64,000 nt of DNA from Alteromonas sp. M12 (lineage in GTDB: Bacteria > Pseudomonadota > Gammaproteobacteria > Enterobacterales > Alteromonadaceae). The stretch covers positions 2,728,001 to 2,792,000 of the forward strand of contig NZ_CP144164.1 of the NCBI RefSeq assembly GCF_037478005.1. The letters run 5' to 3'. Positions 23,397 to 31,997 of the stretch are shown here, piece by piece (the stretch's first letter is position 1; every line of letters starts with the position of its first letter). The translations under genes and the position numbers were made by a program. Below the pieces are notes generated by a model, which was not told the origin of the DNA, ran no database searches, and saw only the letters and a list, made by a program, of their open reading frames with translations.

Positions 23397-25196
23397 TTAA
23401 AACCATTCGGGTTGCATATCGCTGCAACTACTGTCGAATGCTTGAAGTAGTTTTAAGTCTCTATCTATCAAAGGGAGTTCCCAATTGATGTAGTATTTTG
23501 CCGCTTGAATTTTGCCAAGGTAATATGACTTATCTTCAGCTTTGCACTCTGCCAATGCTTTTTCCGCCACGTTTGCTTGACGGATCCAAATCCAGCTCAT
23601 CACAATGCTCGAAAATACATTCATGAAACATTGGGCATTAGCCAATAAATTAGGCAGCTTTTCATTTCGCAATGCTTCTCCAAGCACCGGAATTAGCGGT
23701 TGCATTTTTGCCATATAGTCCAAAGTGAATTTCACTAAAGGAGCACAGTTCTCTCCCGTCGCAGTGTTAAAATCTGCCAGTATGCGGGTTTGCAATGTGT
23801 TTAAACCTGCGCCATTTGCTTGCCACAACTTGCGTGTGAGCAGATCTAAGGCTTGAATACCATTGGTCCCTTCATGGATAGGGTTAAGGCGATTGTCACG
23901 CCAGCACTGTTCAACTGGGTATTCTCGTGTATAGCCTGCTCCTCCTAAGACTTGAATAGCTAAATCATTTGCCTTCACGCCAAACTCAGATGGCCATGCT
24001 TTAACCACAGGCGTGAGCAGATCCAACAGCTCTTCAGTCACTTTTCTTTGTTCTGCAGATTCCAACGTTTTCACATCATCCACTAACCTAGCGGCATATA
24101 AACAAAGGGACATTGCACCTTCAACGTAGGCTTTTTGGGCCAATAACATACGTTTGACGTCACCATGATTAATAATTTCGGTCGCCGGATCTGTAGGTGC
24201 ATTATTTGGAGGAATACGGCCTTGAGTGCGATCTTTTGCGTAAGCTAAAGAATATTGATAGCCACTATAACCAATCATAGCGGCCCCAAAACCAACACCG
24301 ATTCGCGCCTCGTTCATCATCAAGAACATGTACTTAAGCCCTTGATGAGCTTCCCCTAACAAATACCCATGACAATCCCCATTTTCACCGAAACTCAATG
24401 CGGTAGAGGTTGTGCCGCGATAGCCCATTTTGTGAATCAATCCGGCCAATGCAACGTCATTTTTAGTACTTGGCTCGCCCGCTTCATCTAAGCGATATTT
24501 AGGTACAACAAACAGTGAAATACCTTTAACGCCAGCAGGAGCGCCCTGAATTTTGGCTAACACTAAATGTACAATATTGTTAGATAACTGATGTTCACCG
24601 GCAGAGATATATAATTTACTGCCTTTAATACGGTAACTACCATCTTCGGCTTTAACCGCACTAGTTCGTATGTCTGCCAGTGAAGAACCCGCGTGGGGTT
24701 CGGTTAATGCCATTGTGCCGGTGAATTCGCCACTGAGCATTCTTGGCATAAATTGTTGCTTTAACGATTCTGAAGCAAAATTACCAATCACATTGGCTGC
24801 GGCGACGGTTAAGAAGGCATACCCTGAAGTCGATGGGTTAGCCGCCATAAAGTAGCCAGAGGTTGCCATCATTATGGTTTCAGGAAGCTGCATTCCACCT
24901 TCTTCAAAATCATAACGTCCAGCCATGAATCCCGCCTCGTTATAAGCATCAAATGCCTCTTTAACTTGTGGGATCATATGCACTGTTGTGCCGTCAAATT
25001 TGGGTTCATCTGCATCGGCAATAGCATTATGGGTGGCAAACTTCTCAGAAGCGATTTTGTTAGCTGTTGCTAAAATGGCATCGAAGGTTTCTTTATTGTG
25101 TTCAGCAAAACGTTCACGTTGCAATAACGATTCAATATCGAGCACTTCATATAATTGAAACGGTAATTCTTTAGGGTGGATTAATTCATCATTCAT
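23397..25196 (-). CDS. Acyl-CoA dehydrogenase, ~600-residue DmdC-like type
   Basis: An FAD enzyme that introduces a double bond in an acyl-CoA and passes electrons to ETF. The 599 residues are longer than ordinary acyl-CoA dehydrogenases (about 380) and match the class with a C-terminal extension that includes methylmercaptopropionyl-CoA dehydrogenases. GTMALTEPHAGSSLADIRT, YISAGEH and MNEARIGVGFGAAMIGYSGYQ (split) are typical, as is VLGGAGYTREYPVEQ with the helix WRDNRLNPIHEGTNGIQ. AAGGA is correctly spaced for ATG 25196, not ATG 25205. First gene of the leftward catabolic cluster. The substrate cannot be assigned. Confidence 0.88.
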   Translation of the reverse strand: MNDELIHPKELPFQLYEVLDIESLLQRERFAEHNKETFDAILATANKIASEKFATHNAIADADEPKFDGTTVHMIPQVKEAFDAYNEAGFMAGRYDFEEGGMQLPETIMMATSGYFMAANPSTSGYAFLTVAAANVIGNFASESLKQQFMPRMLSGEFTGTMALTEPHAGSSLADIRTSAVKAEDGSYRIKGSKLYISAGEHQLSNNIVHLVLAKIQGAPAGVKGISLFVVPKYRLDEAGEPSTKNDVALAGLIHKMGYRGTTSTALSFGENGDCHGYLLGEAHQGLKYMFLMMNEARIGVGFGAAMIGYSGYQYSLAYAKDRTQGRIPPNNAPTDPATEIINHGDVKRMLLAQKAYVEGAMSLCLYAARLVDDVKTLESAEQRKVTEELLDLLTPVVKAWPSEFGVKANDLAIQVLGGAGYTREYPVEQCWRDNRLNPIHEGTNGIQALDLLTRKLWQANGAGLNTLQTRILADFNTATGENCAPLVKFTLDYMAKMQPLIPVLGEALRNEKLPNLLANAQCFMNVFSSIVMSWIWIRQANVAEKALAECKAEDKSYYLGKIQAAKYYINWELPLIDRDLKLLQAFDSSCSDMQPEWF

Positions 25197-25348
25197 TAGG
25201 TGCATCCTTAGTTAGATCATGCACCTAGCATCACATATTTAGACCTGTACGCTAACTGTCATTATTGACTCTTTTATGGCTAATATCGCCACACATTCAT
25301 AATCGTGATAAGCTTTTAAAAACCCAACTTATATAGAGTCATTTTAAC

Positions 25349-26332
25349 GTGCACAATGTCACCATTTTAGGTTATGAACATGCTTATGCCAGTGCAATAA
25401 CAGGCGCATTAGATATATTTGCGTTAGCGGGTGTGACTTGGCAACGGATGCAAGGCAAACCCCCTGAACGAATTTTTAATGTTCAGCTAGCTTCAGTGGG
25501 AAAACGTGATATTGAATGCATCAACCACCTCACTTTAAAGAGCCAAGTAGCCATTGAAGATGTTGACCAAACTGACATATTAATCATTCCAACTATAGGC
25601 GGAAAACTCGAAGAGGTGTTGTCAGCAAATCGTAACCTGCTACCTTTTTTACAATATTTCAATAGCAAAGGAACTGATATTGCCAGTAATTGTAGCGGCG
25701 CTTTTTTTCTCGCCGAAGCAGGCATTTTGAATAATAAAAAAGCGACAACACACTGGGGATATGCTGAGACATTTGCTAAGCGTTACCCACAAGTTGATTT
25801 GTTGTCGAACAAACTCATTACACAAGATGGTAATATTTACTGTTCCGGTGGCGGCATGGCTTGGTTCGATCTAGCCCTGCTATTGATTGAGCGATATTGC
25901 GGCCATGATGTGGCTACCAATACAGCTAAAGCCCATGTGTTGGATATTTCTCGGGGAAATCAAGCCGCTTACGCGCAATTAAGAAGTAAAAAATATCATC
26001 AAGATGCTGAGATTTTGCGTGCGCAAGAGTGGTTAGAAAGTAACTATCATCAACCTATTTCATTAGACCAACTGGCGAATCAAGTTAGCCTAACCAATCG
26101 TACCTTTTTGCGACGTTTCAAAATTGCCACAGAGCAAACTCCTTTTTCATATTTGCAATCCATTCGCGTCGAAGCGGCTAAGAAACTGTTAGAAACCGAG
26201 AACTCTTCGTTGGAAGCCATAGTGACAAAAGTAGGTTATGAAGATCCTCGCTCTTTCACACGATTGTTCAACTCACTAACCGGTTTATCTCCGAGTCAAT
26301 ATCGCAAAAAATTCTTTCGTACTTATAGTTAA
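25349..26332 (+). CDS. GlxA/FtrA-type AraC family transcriptional regulator
   Basis: A 327-residue protein with two domains: an N-terminal DJ-1/PfpI-like domain (residues 1-190; the nucleophile-elbow equivalent is ASNCSGAFFLAEAG) and a C-terminal AraC-type pair of helix-turn-helices (about 225-325; LANQVSLTNRTFLRRFK and VGYEDPRSFTRLFNSLTGLSP). These regulators usually activate nearby catabolic genes; the DJ-1 domain is thought to sense ligand. It starts at GTG 25349 with no better start downstream. It is divergent from the acyl-CoA dehydrogenase cluster and upstream of a TonB receptor, both probable targets. Confidence 0.88.
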   Translation: MHNVTILGYEHAYASAITGALDIFALAGVTWQRMQGKPPERIFNVQLASVGKRDIECINHLTLKSQVAIEDVDQTDILIIPTIGGKLEEVLSANRNLLPFLQYFNSKGTDIASNCSGAFFLAEAGILNNKKATTHWGYAETFAKRYPQVDLLSNKLITQDGNIYCSGGGMAWFDLALLLIERYCGHDVATNTAKAHVLDISRGNQAAYAQLRSKKYHQDAEILRAQEWLESNYHQPISLDQLANQVSLTNRTFLRRFKIATEQTPFSYLQSIRVEAAKKLLETENSSLEAIVTKVGYEDPRSFTRLFNSLTGLSPSQYRKKFFRTYS

Positions 26333-26597
26333 ATTCGAACTCGCTAAATAACAAACGAAAAATCTGAAAAATAACCGAATAATGTCGGCATTTATGACTA
26401 TCTTTAAAGCATTGGTCGTATCTGAGCTATAAATATTGGATTCTGTTGGAATATAAAATTACACTAGCGCCCAAATAATGTTTGCAGCTTAAAACATGAC
26501 CCAATTCTAAAAATATATCCGCTTTTTATCTCTTCTCAAGGTTAAAAAGCAAAAGGATAAACACACAACTAATTTAAATTAACAACTTGGTAATATA

Positions 26598-28904
26598 ATG
26601 AAAACACTTAATAAAACAGTGATTGCACTGTGCATACAATCGGCCTTATTTAGCCAATTAAGTTTCGCTCAAGAGCAAGATACCGTTGCCGCAGAGCGTA
26701 GTTTGGAAAAAATCACCGTGACGGCACAAAAACGCACGCAAAGTATTCAAGATGTTCCAATCTCAATTGCTACATTAAACGGTGAACGTTTTGAAAGTAT
26801 CTTTTCCGGTGGTGAAGATATCATTGCACTAGCAGTGAGAGTACCTGGACTATATGCCGAGACATCTAACGGTCGTGTTGCTCCACGGTTTTATATTCGC
26901 GGATTGGGGAATTCAGATTTCGATTTAGCCGCATCTCAACCTGTTTCTATTGTGATGGATGATGTTGTAAAAGAAAACGTCATATTAAAAAGCTTCCCAT
27001 TATTTGATGTTTCGCAAGTAGAAGTAATACGAGGACCGCAAGGCACCCTATTTGGTAGAAATACCACCGCCGGCATTGTAAAATTTGATTCAGTGAAGCC
27101 CACTGAAGACTTCGATGCTTATATGAAATTAGGAGTCGGCAATTTAGGTACGTTAAACTTCGAAGGTGCTGTTGGCGGTGGTCTAACCGATAACCTTTCA
27201 GGTCGTTTTTCAGTTTTATCGCAGAATCGTGACGATTGGATTGATAATGCCTATACTGGCGAAAATGACGCCATGGGTGGTTTCGATGAAAAAGCTTGGC
27301 GTGGACAACTACTCTTCTCACCAAATGAAGACTTTTCTGCCTTATTAAACGTTCACGGCAGAGAGTTAGATGGCACAGCGTCTATATTCCGCGCCAACAT
27401 ATTTACCAAAGGTAGCAACGACCTAAACGAAAATTATGATCGTGACGTGCTTTACTATGATGGCGATATTGATGGTAATGGTGCTGACAATAATCCGCAA
27501 GAGTACAACAATTATGGGGCCTCTCTAAAATTAGAATTTGCGCTTGAAAATATGTCTTTAACCAGCATTACCGCATACGAACAAGCTGAAGGTTATAGCT
27601 TAGGTGATATTGATGGTGGTGTAGTATTAAACGAACCAGCAGATATAAATGGTGATGGTACTGAAGAAACCACTTTCCCTGGTAACATTGCGTTTTCTGC
27701 AGTTACACAAGATAAGTTGGATGATTTAGAACAGTTAACTCAAGAAATTCGCCTAGCCAGTGAAACAGATGAAGCGATGAGTTGGCAAGTGGGCGCATTT
27801 TATTATGATTCATCTTTTAACGTAACCAGTATAGATGGATTTTACGGCGCGACCACCGTCTATCATGAAAACACGACTTGGGCTGTTTTTGGTCAAACCT
27901 CTTATCAAGTTAACCAAAAATTAGAGGTAACTGGTGGTCTTCGCTATACCTATGATGAAAAATCTTTGATCGTTGGCGAACAGAATGTTGACGGCTTCGC
28001 GTTAGTAATTGGTGCTGCATCAATCCAAGAGTACGAAGACATCAATGTTGATGATGGACAATTAAGCTGGGAACTAAGCGCAAATTATAAGCTAGATAAC
28101 GACACCTCAGTGTTTGCTCGACTAGCGAATGGTTTTAGAGCGCAAACCATACAAGGCCGCGATGTTGCATTTGAAGCAAGTCCTTCAGTTGCAGAAGCAG
28201 AAACCATTAATTCTGCTGAATTGGGTATCAAAAAAGACCTGTTAGATAATACCTTACGCATCAATGCCGCTGCTTTTTACTATGAAATTGACGACATGCA
28301 ATTAAGTGCAATTGGCGGTGGTGCAAATACGACTGCGCTGATCAATGCTGACAAAGGTGTCGGATATGGTTTCGAAATTGATGTGGAATATTTGGTAACA
28401 GACTATCTAACATTAACTGCAGGCTACAGTTATAACCACACAGAAATTCAAGATAGTGGTTTGACTATCCTACCATGTGGCGCCAATGCTGATTTTGCAT
28501 TCACAGGAAATTGCACCGTATTTGATCCACGTCCTGATGGTTATGCCGCAAGCATCGATGGCAACCCTTTCCCACAAGCGCCTGAAACAATTTTCAACTT
28601 CACCGCAAGATACGCTACACCAATCGGCGATGATGGCGAATTATTTGTATTCACAGATTGGGCCTTCCAAGGTGAAACCAGTTTATTCCTATATGATTCA
28701 GTTGAATTCACCACCGATAGTAATTACGAAGGTGGACTGCGTATTGGTTATGAGAACTACCAAAACAACTACACTATCGCACTTTTCGGTAGAAATATTA
28801 CCGATGAAGATAATGTAAAAGGTGCAATAGATTTCAATAACCTAACTGGAATTATGAACCAACCACGTATCTTTGGTATTGAAGCAAAAATAAGCTTCTA
28901 TTAA
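26598..28904 (+). CDS. TonB-dependent receptor
   Basis: An outer-membrane active transporter. The 768-residue precursor has a signal peptide (cleavage likely after LSFA, about residue 24), a TonB box-like EKITVTAQKR near residue 37, a plug domain with VEVIRGPQGTLFGRNTTAG, and a long beta-barrel ending in the aromatic FY required for outer-membrane assembly. It resembles the large class of Alteromonadales and sphingomonad receptors for complex organic substrates more than siderophore receptors. It is downstream of the AraC regulator and opposite the catabolic cluster, suggesting uptake of that pathway's substrate. Confidence 0.92.
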   Translation: MKTLNKTVIALCIQSALFSQLSFAQEQDTVAAERSLEKITVTAQKRTQSIQDVPISIATLNGERFESIFSGGEDIIALAVRVPGLYAETSNGRVAPRFYIRGLGNSDFDLAASQPVSIVMDDVVKENVILKSFPLFDVSQVEVIRGPQGTLFGRNTTAGIVKFDSVKPTEDFDAYMKLGVGNLGTLNFEGAVGGGLTDNLSGRFSVLSQNRDDWIDNAYTGENDAMGGFDEKAWRGQLLFSPNEDFSALLNVHGRELDGTASIFRANIFTKGSNDLNENYDRDVLYYDGDIDGNGADNNPQEYNNYGASLKLEFALENMSLTSITAYEQAEGYSLGDIDGGVVLNEPADINGDGTEETTFPGNIAFSAVTQDKLDDLEQLTQEIRLASETDEAMSWQVGAFYYDSSFNVTSIDGFYGATTVYHENTTWAVFGQTSYQVNQKLEVTGGLRYTYDEKSLIVGEQNVDGFALVIGAASIQEYEDINVDDGQLSWELSANYKLDNDTSVFARLANGFRAQTIQGRDVAFEASPSVAEAETINSAELGIKKDLLDNTLRINAAAFYYEIDDMQLSAIGGGANTTALINADKGVGYGFEIDVEYLVTDYLTLTAGYSYNHTEIQDSGLTILPCGANADFAFTGNCTVFDPRPDGYAASIDGNPFPQAPETIFNFTARYATPIGDDGELFVFTDWAFQGETSLFLYDSVEFTTDSNYEGGLRIGYENYQNNYTIALFGRNITDEDNVKGAIDFNNLTGIMNQPRIFGIEAKISFY

Positions 28905-28929
28905 TTTAAAAATACCTCATATACATATA

Positions 28930-28957
28930 AAAACGATCCTTTTAGGATCGTTTTTTT
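28930..28957 (+). terminator. Terminator of the TonB receptor gene
   Basis: ACGATCCT / AGGATCGT with a 3-base loop and seven T residues, about 30 bases after the receptor stop. Confidence 0.93.
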
Positions 28958-29296
28958 ATCTGCTTTAATACTTAGCAAGGGCGAAACTGCAGATAATTTC
29001 ATCTCCAATTAGAAACAGACTTCAGCTGTTTTTACTTGCCATTTTGCACATCATTAAACTAAAAATTTCCCCCTCGAAACTACAAAATCCAAACAATATG
29101 AGTCTATAATTACCCATCGTTTAATCTGAATTTCGGTAGTTACATCAAGCAGTAAATTATGTTGGTCAAGACAATGAATTTTGTAATCAACGATGATTGT
29201 ATACTTGTTGATCTAGATTAAGGAAAATTGGCACAATATATGAGTTAATAACTTATAAATAGCAGGTAAACCGTTTAAAAAGGTGATTTCACGCCA

Positions 29297-29371
29297 AATC
29301 AGTGCACAAAATTTAAGCGGGAGCTTAATTTCGCACCTTATGAGGGCGTATCCACTTAGATTGCACTGATT
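29297..29371 (+). ncRNA. Candidate structured RNA / leader with nested stems
   Basis: AATCAGTGCA (29297-29306) and TGCACTGATT (29362-29371) form a perfect 10-bp outer stem. Inside, AAATTTAAGC and GCTTAATTT pair around GGGA (29309-29332), with one bulged T. This could be a 5' leader structure of the CBM48-like gene or an independent small RNA. There is no known family I can name, and no conservation data. Confidence 0.35.
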
Positions 29372-29447
29372 AAATCGGGAAATGGTGTAATTATATTTCA
29401 CAAAATTAGATTAAAACTGTAATATTGCTGCATTAATAGCCTATTAA

Positions 29448-29462
29448 TGTAATTTAATTACC
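29448..29462. promoter_or_regulatory. HexR-like box upstream of the CBM48-like gene
   Basis: TGTAATTTAATTACC differs from a perfect TGTAATnnnATTACA dyad only in the last base. It lies 14 bases before the start codon and just before the ribosome binding site, a repressing position. Possible control of a glycogen-binding protein by HexR is inferred. Confidence 0.4.
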
Positions 29463-29476
29463 TAAAGGAGGAGCTT

Positions 29477-29785
29477 ATGAGCTTCAAAAAACAATATCTT
29501 AAATCGAAACCAGTGTGTAAAGTAACTTTCAAATTATCGAAGGAAGAAGCTAAGAATGCTGAGACAGTGCGTTTAGTGGGCGACTTTAATGATTGGGATA
29601 CTGCTACGGCTCCTATGAAGAAACTGAAAAATGGTTCTTTCTCTTCAACCGTAGATCTTCCAGCTGATGCAGAATATCAATTTCGATATTTATTAGACGA
29701 TGAAAAATGGGAAAATGATTGGAACGCCGATGCTTACGTAACATCACCAATTTCCTTTGATGAGAACTCTGTCGTATCTGTGTAA
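29477..29785 (+). CDS. Isoamylase early-set / CBM48-like glycogen-recognition protein
   Basis: A 102-residue soluble protein made of a single early-set beta-sandwich. LVGDFNDWD near residues 33-41, the Leu-Pro run in STVDLPADAEYQFRYLLDDEKWEND and the closing strand match carbohydrate-binding module 48 as found in AMPK beta and in starch and glycogen enzymes. No catalytic domain is attached, so it probably binds glycogen or a partner enzyme. AAAGGAGG five bases before the ATG is the strongest ribosome binding site in the window, suggesting high expression. It follows a structured region and a HexR-like box. Confidence 0.85.
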   Translation: MSFKKQYLKSKPVCKVTFKLSKEEAKNAETVRLVGDFNDWDTATAPMKKLKNGSFSSTVDLPADAEYQFRYLLDDEKWENDWNADAYVTSPISFDENSVVSV

Positions 29786-29834
29786 TTTTTGCTAACTATC
29801 TTCAGCACAAAAAACGACTAACAACGAATCATAA

Positions 29835-29868
29835 AAAAGGCAGTTTTGCTTCACAGCAGACTGCCTTT
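29835..29868. terminator. Bidirectional terminator between CBM48-like gene and etfA
   Basis: AAAGGCAGT / ACTGCCTTT with a 15-base loop that can itself pair (GCT / AGC). The left side is A-rich and the right T-rich, fitting termination of both convergent units. Confidence 0.8.
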
Positions 29869-29884
29869 ATAATTTTTATATAGT

Positions 29885-30811
29885 CTAAAGTGCCGCTTCT
29901 AGCTCAGGCAACACATCAAACAAATCTCCCACTAAACCGTAGTCGGCAACTTGGAAGATCGGCGCTTCTTCATCTTTGTTGATAGCAACAATGACTTTTG
30001 AATCTTTCATACCCGCCAAATGTTGAATGGCACCAGAAATGCCCACCGCAATATACAGTTGAGGAGCAACGATTTTACCCGTCTGCCCAACTTGCATATC
30101 ATTTGGTACGAAGCCAGCGTCTACAGCAGCACGAGATGCACCAATTGCAGCGCCTAATTTATCAGCGATACCTTCAAGTAACTTGAAGTTTTCACCATTT
30201 TGCATTCCGCGACCACCTGAAATAATGACCTCAGCGGCAGTTAATTCAGGACGTTCAGATTTGGTCAATTCAGCACTAACAAATGATGATTTTTCAGAAG
30301 TCTTCACATTATCAATTGCTTCGACAGCAGCTGAGCCTGTTTCTTCTGCAGCGTCAAATGCTGAAGCTCGAACTGTGAGTATTTTTTTGCTGTCGCTACT
30401 TTGTACCGTAGCAATTGCGTTACCGGCATAAATAGGACGGACAAAGGTATCTTCGCTTTCAACAGCAATAACATCAGATATCTGTGCGACATCTAATAGT
30501 GCAGCTACACGAGGCATAAAGTTTTTGCCGGTGGTGGTAGCGGCTGCAATCACATGAGAATAATCAGCAGCTAACTCTGTGACCAGCTCGCCAATATTCT
30601 CAGCTAACTGATGAGCGTATTCAGCGTTATCTGCCAATAGCACCTTACTTACTCCTGCAATCTTAGCTGCTTGTTCAGCTACGCCTGTGCAGTTTTGTCC
30701 TGCAACCAAAACAACCACATCTGCGCCCATTTTACTGGCCGCATTAACTAACTTGTGAGTTTCAGATTTTAGTTGTTCATTGTCGTGTTCTGCATATACT
30801 AAAACAGCCAT
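29885..30811 (-). CDS. etfA: Electron transfer flavoprotein subunit alpha
   Basis: Together with EtfB forms the FAD-containing ETF that accepts electrons from acyl-CoA dehydrogenases. It has 308 residues. The C-terminal FAD-binding domain is recognisable by [33 protein letters not shown] (split), [20 protein letters not shown] and [20 protein letters not shown]. The ATG overlaps the etfB TAA by one base (TAATG), so translation is coupled. It converges on the CBM48-like gene. Confidence 0.97.
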   Translation of the reverse strand: MAVLVYAEHDNEQLKSETHKLVNAASKMGADVVVLVAGQNCTGVAEQAAKIAGVSKVLLADNAEYAHQLAENIGELVTELAADYSHVIAAATTTGKNFMPRVAALLDVAQISDVIAVESEDTFVRPIYAGNAIATVQSSDSKKILTVRASAFDAAEETGSAAVEAIDNVKTSEKSSFVSAELTKSERPELTAAEVIISGGRGMQNGENFKLLEGIADKLGAAIGASRAAVDAGFVPNDMQVGQTGKIVAPQLYIAVGISGAIQHLAGMKDSKVIVAINKDEEAPIFQVADYGLVGDLFDVLPELEAAL

Positions 30812-31560
30812 TAGATCACCTTCGCTTCTGTTTTTAATTTCTCGACGAGCTCTGCTACATCAGCTACTTTAATACCACCTTTACGTTGTGCTGGCGGCAT
30901 TACTTTTAACGTTTTAACGTTCGACGTAAGCGTTACACCAAAACTATCAGCCGCTTTAACATCGATAGGTTTGCGTTTTGCTTTCATAATATTAGGCAAC
31001 GTTGCATAACGTGGCTCATTGAGTCGTAAATCTGTAGTCACCACCGCTGGAAGATTCAATTCAACAGTTTGTAAACCACCGTCAATTTCACGGGTCACTT
31101 TTACTTTATCACCATCCACATCCACAACAGATGCAAAAGTACCCTGTGGCATACCTGTTAGCGCAGCTAACATTTGACCGGTTTGATTATTATCCGAATC
31201 AATAGACTGTTTACCTAGAATAACTAAGCCTGGTTGCTCTTCTTCAACCACTTTTGATAGAAGTTTAGCAACTTGTAAAGAATCTAGCGTTTCACTGGTA
31301 TCAATTTGGATTCCACGATCTGCACCTAGTGCTAAAGCGGTTCTTATTTGTTCTTGGCAGGCTTTATCACCTATTGAAACCACCACGATTTCAGTGGCAA
31401 TACCCTTTTCTTTTAGTCTAACCGCTTCTTCGACTGCGATTTCACAGAACGGATTAATAGACATCTTTGTGTTGGTCAAATCAACCGCTGTGTTATCGGC
31501 TTTAACGCGTACTTTTACGTTGTAATCAATGGCACGTTTAACCGGCACTAAAATTTTCAT
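30811..31560 (-). CDS. etfB: Electron transfer flavoprotein subunit beta
   Basis: The AMP-binding partner of EtfA; 249 residues starting [19 protein letters not shown]. The family pattern [18 protein letters not shown] and the conserved [23 protein letters not shown] loop are clear, as is the recognition-loop end [20 protein letters not shown] (split). It is the first gene of the etfBA pair and divergent from ETF-ubiquinone oxidoreductase, the protein that re-oxidises ETF, so all three are probably controlled from the shared 437-base region. Confidence 0.97.
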   Translation of the reverse strand: MKILVPVKRAIDYNVKVRVKADNTAVDLTNTKMSINPFCEIAVEEAVRLKEKGIATEIVVVSIGDKACQEQIRTALALGADRGIQIDTSETLDSLQVAKLLSKVVEEEQPGLVILGKQSIDSDNNQTGQMLAALTGMPQGTFASVVDVDGDKVKVTREIDGGLQTVELNLPAVVTTDLRLNEPRYATLPNIMKAKRKPIDVKAADSFGVTLTSNVKTLKVMPPAQRKGGIKVADVAELVEKLKTEAKVI

Positions 31561-31997
31561 GTTTACCTCTAATCAGATATAAAGTGTAGAGAAGTTATAA
31601 CGCAAATTATGCGTATTTGTAAGGTTGCGTAAATTTACTGGCTGTTTACCTAAGCGTCAACTAAGTGTTATCAAAGTTACAAATCTGGCTTCCCGTATTT
31701 TGGTTATAAATTGTAGGTCATTATTTCCATTTGAGCTTAAGTTTTATTATGTTAATGTTAATAAAAAGCGCTATTTTTCAAGCTTAATTTCGCCCAAAAA
31801 CCAAGATTAATTTGCCAAGTAAGATATTGATTTAATTGATTTTAATGACAGGTTAAAAGGTACTTTCAGGACCTGCTTTTTGGTTGATGCAAACTATATA
31901 CTTGATGAATAGTATCAATCAACTTTGGTAACTGTGGGTGATAGTTACTTAATTGTTTATTTCTTTAATTAATAGATATCTATAAGGGGAGAAACCC
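31561..31997. other. Divergent intergenic region etfB / ETF-QO
   Basis: A 437-base AT-rich region carrying promoters for both directions. A partial dyad CGCAAATTATGCG lies at 31601-31613, and a weak hairpin (AAAAGGT ... ACCTGCTTTTT) near 31855-31880. I could not recognise a named operator. GGGGAG before the GTG at 31998 is the ribosome binding site of the rightward gene. Confidence 0.5.

Larger units (their letters stand above)
28958..29476. other. Long intergenic region before the CBM48-like gene
   Basis: About 520 bases with no supported gene. It contains the dyad AGTTAATAACT at 29243-29253, the nested inverted repeats at 29297-29371, a HexR-like box at 29448-29462, and the ribosome binding site of the next gene. 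The short minus-strand frame at 29213-29401 has no Shine-Dalgarno site or recognisable product. Confidence 0.6.

Noticed and set aside
29225..29250. Sigma-54 promoter (TTGGCACA)
   Set aside because: The -24-like TGGCAC is present, but the required -12 TTGC element is missing at the right distance.
29213..29401. 62-residue minus-strand frame in the region before the CBM48-like gene
   Set aside because: No ribosome binding site and no family resemblance; it overlaps the nested inverted repeats.
31625..31810. 61-residue frame between etfB and ETF-QO
   Set aside because: It lacks a ribosome binding site and lies in a divergent promoter region.
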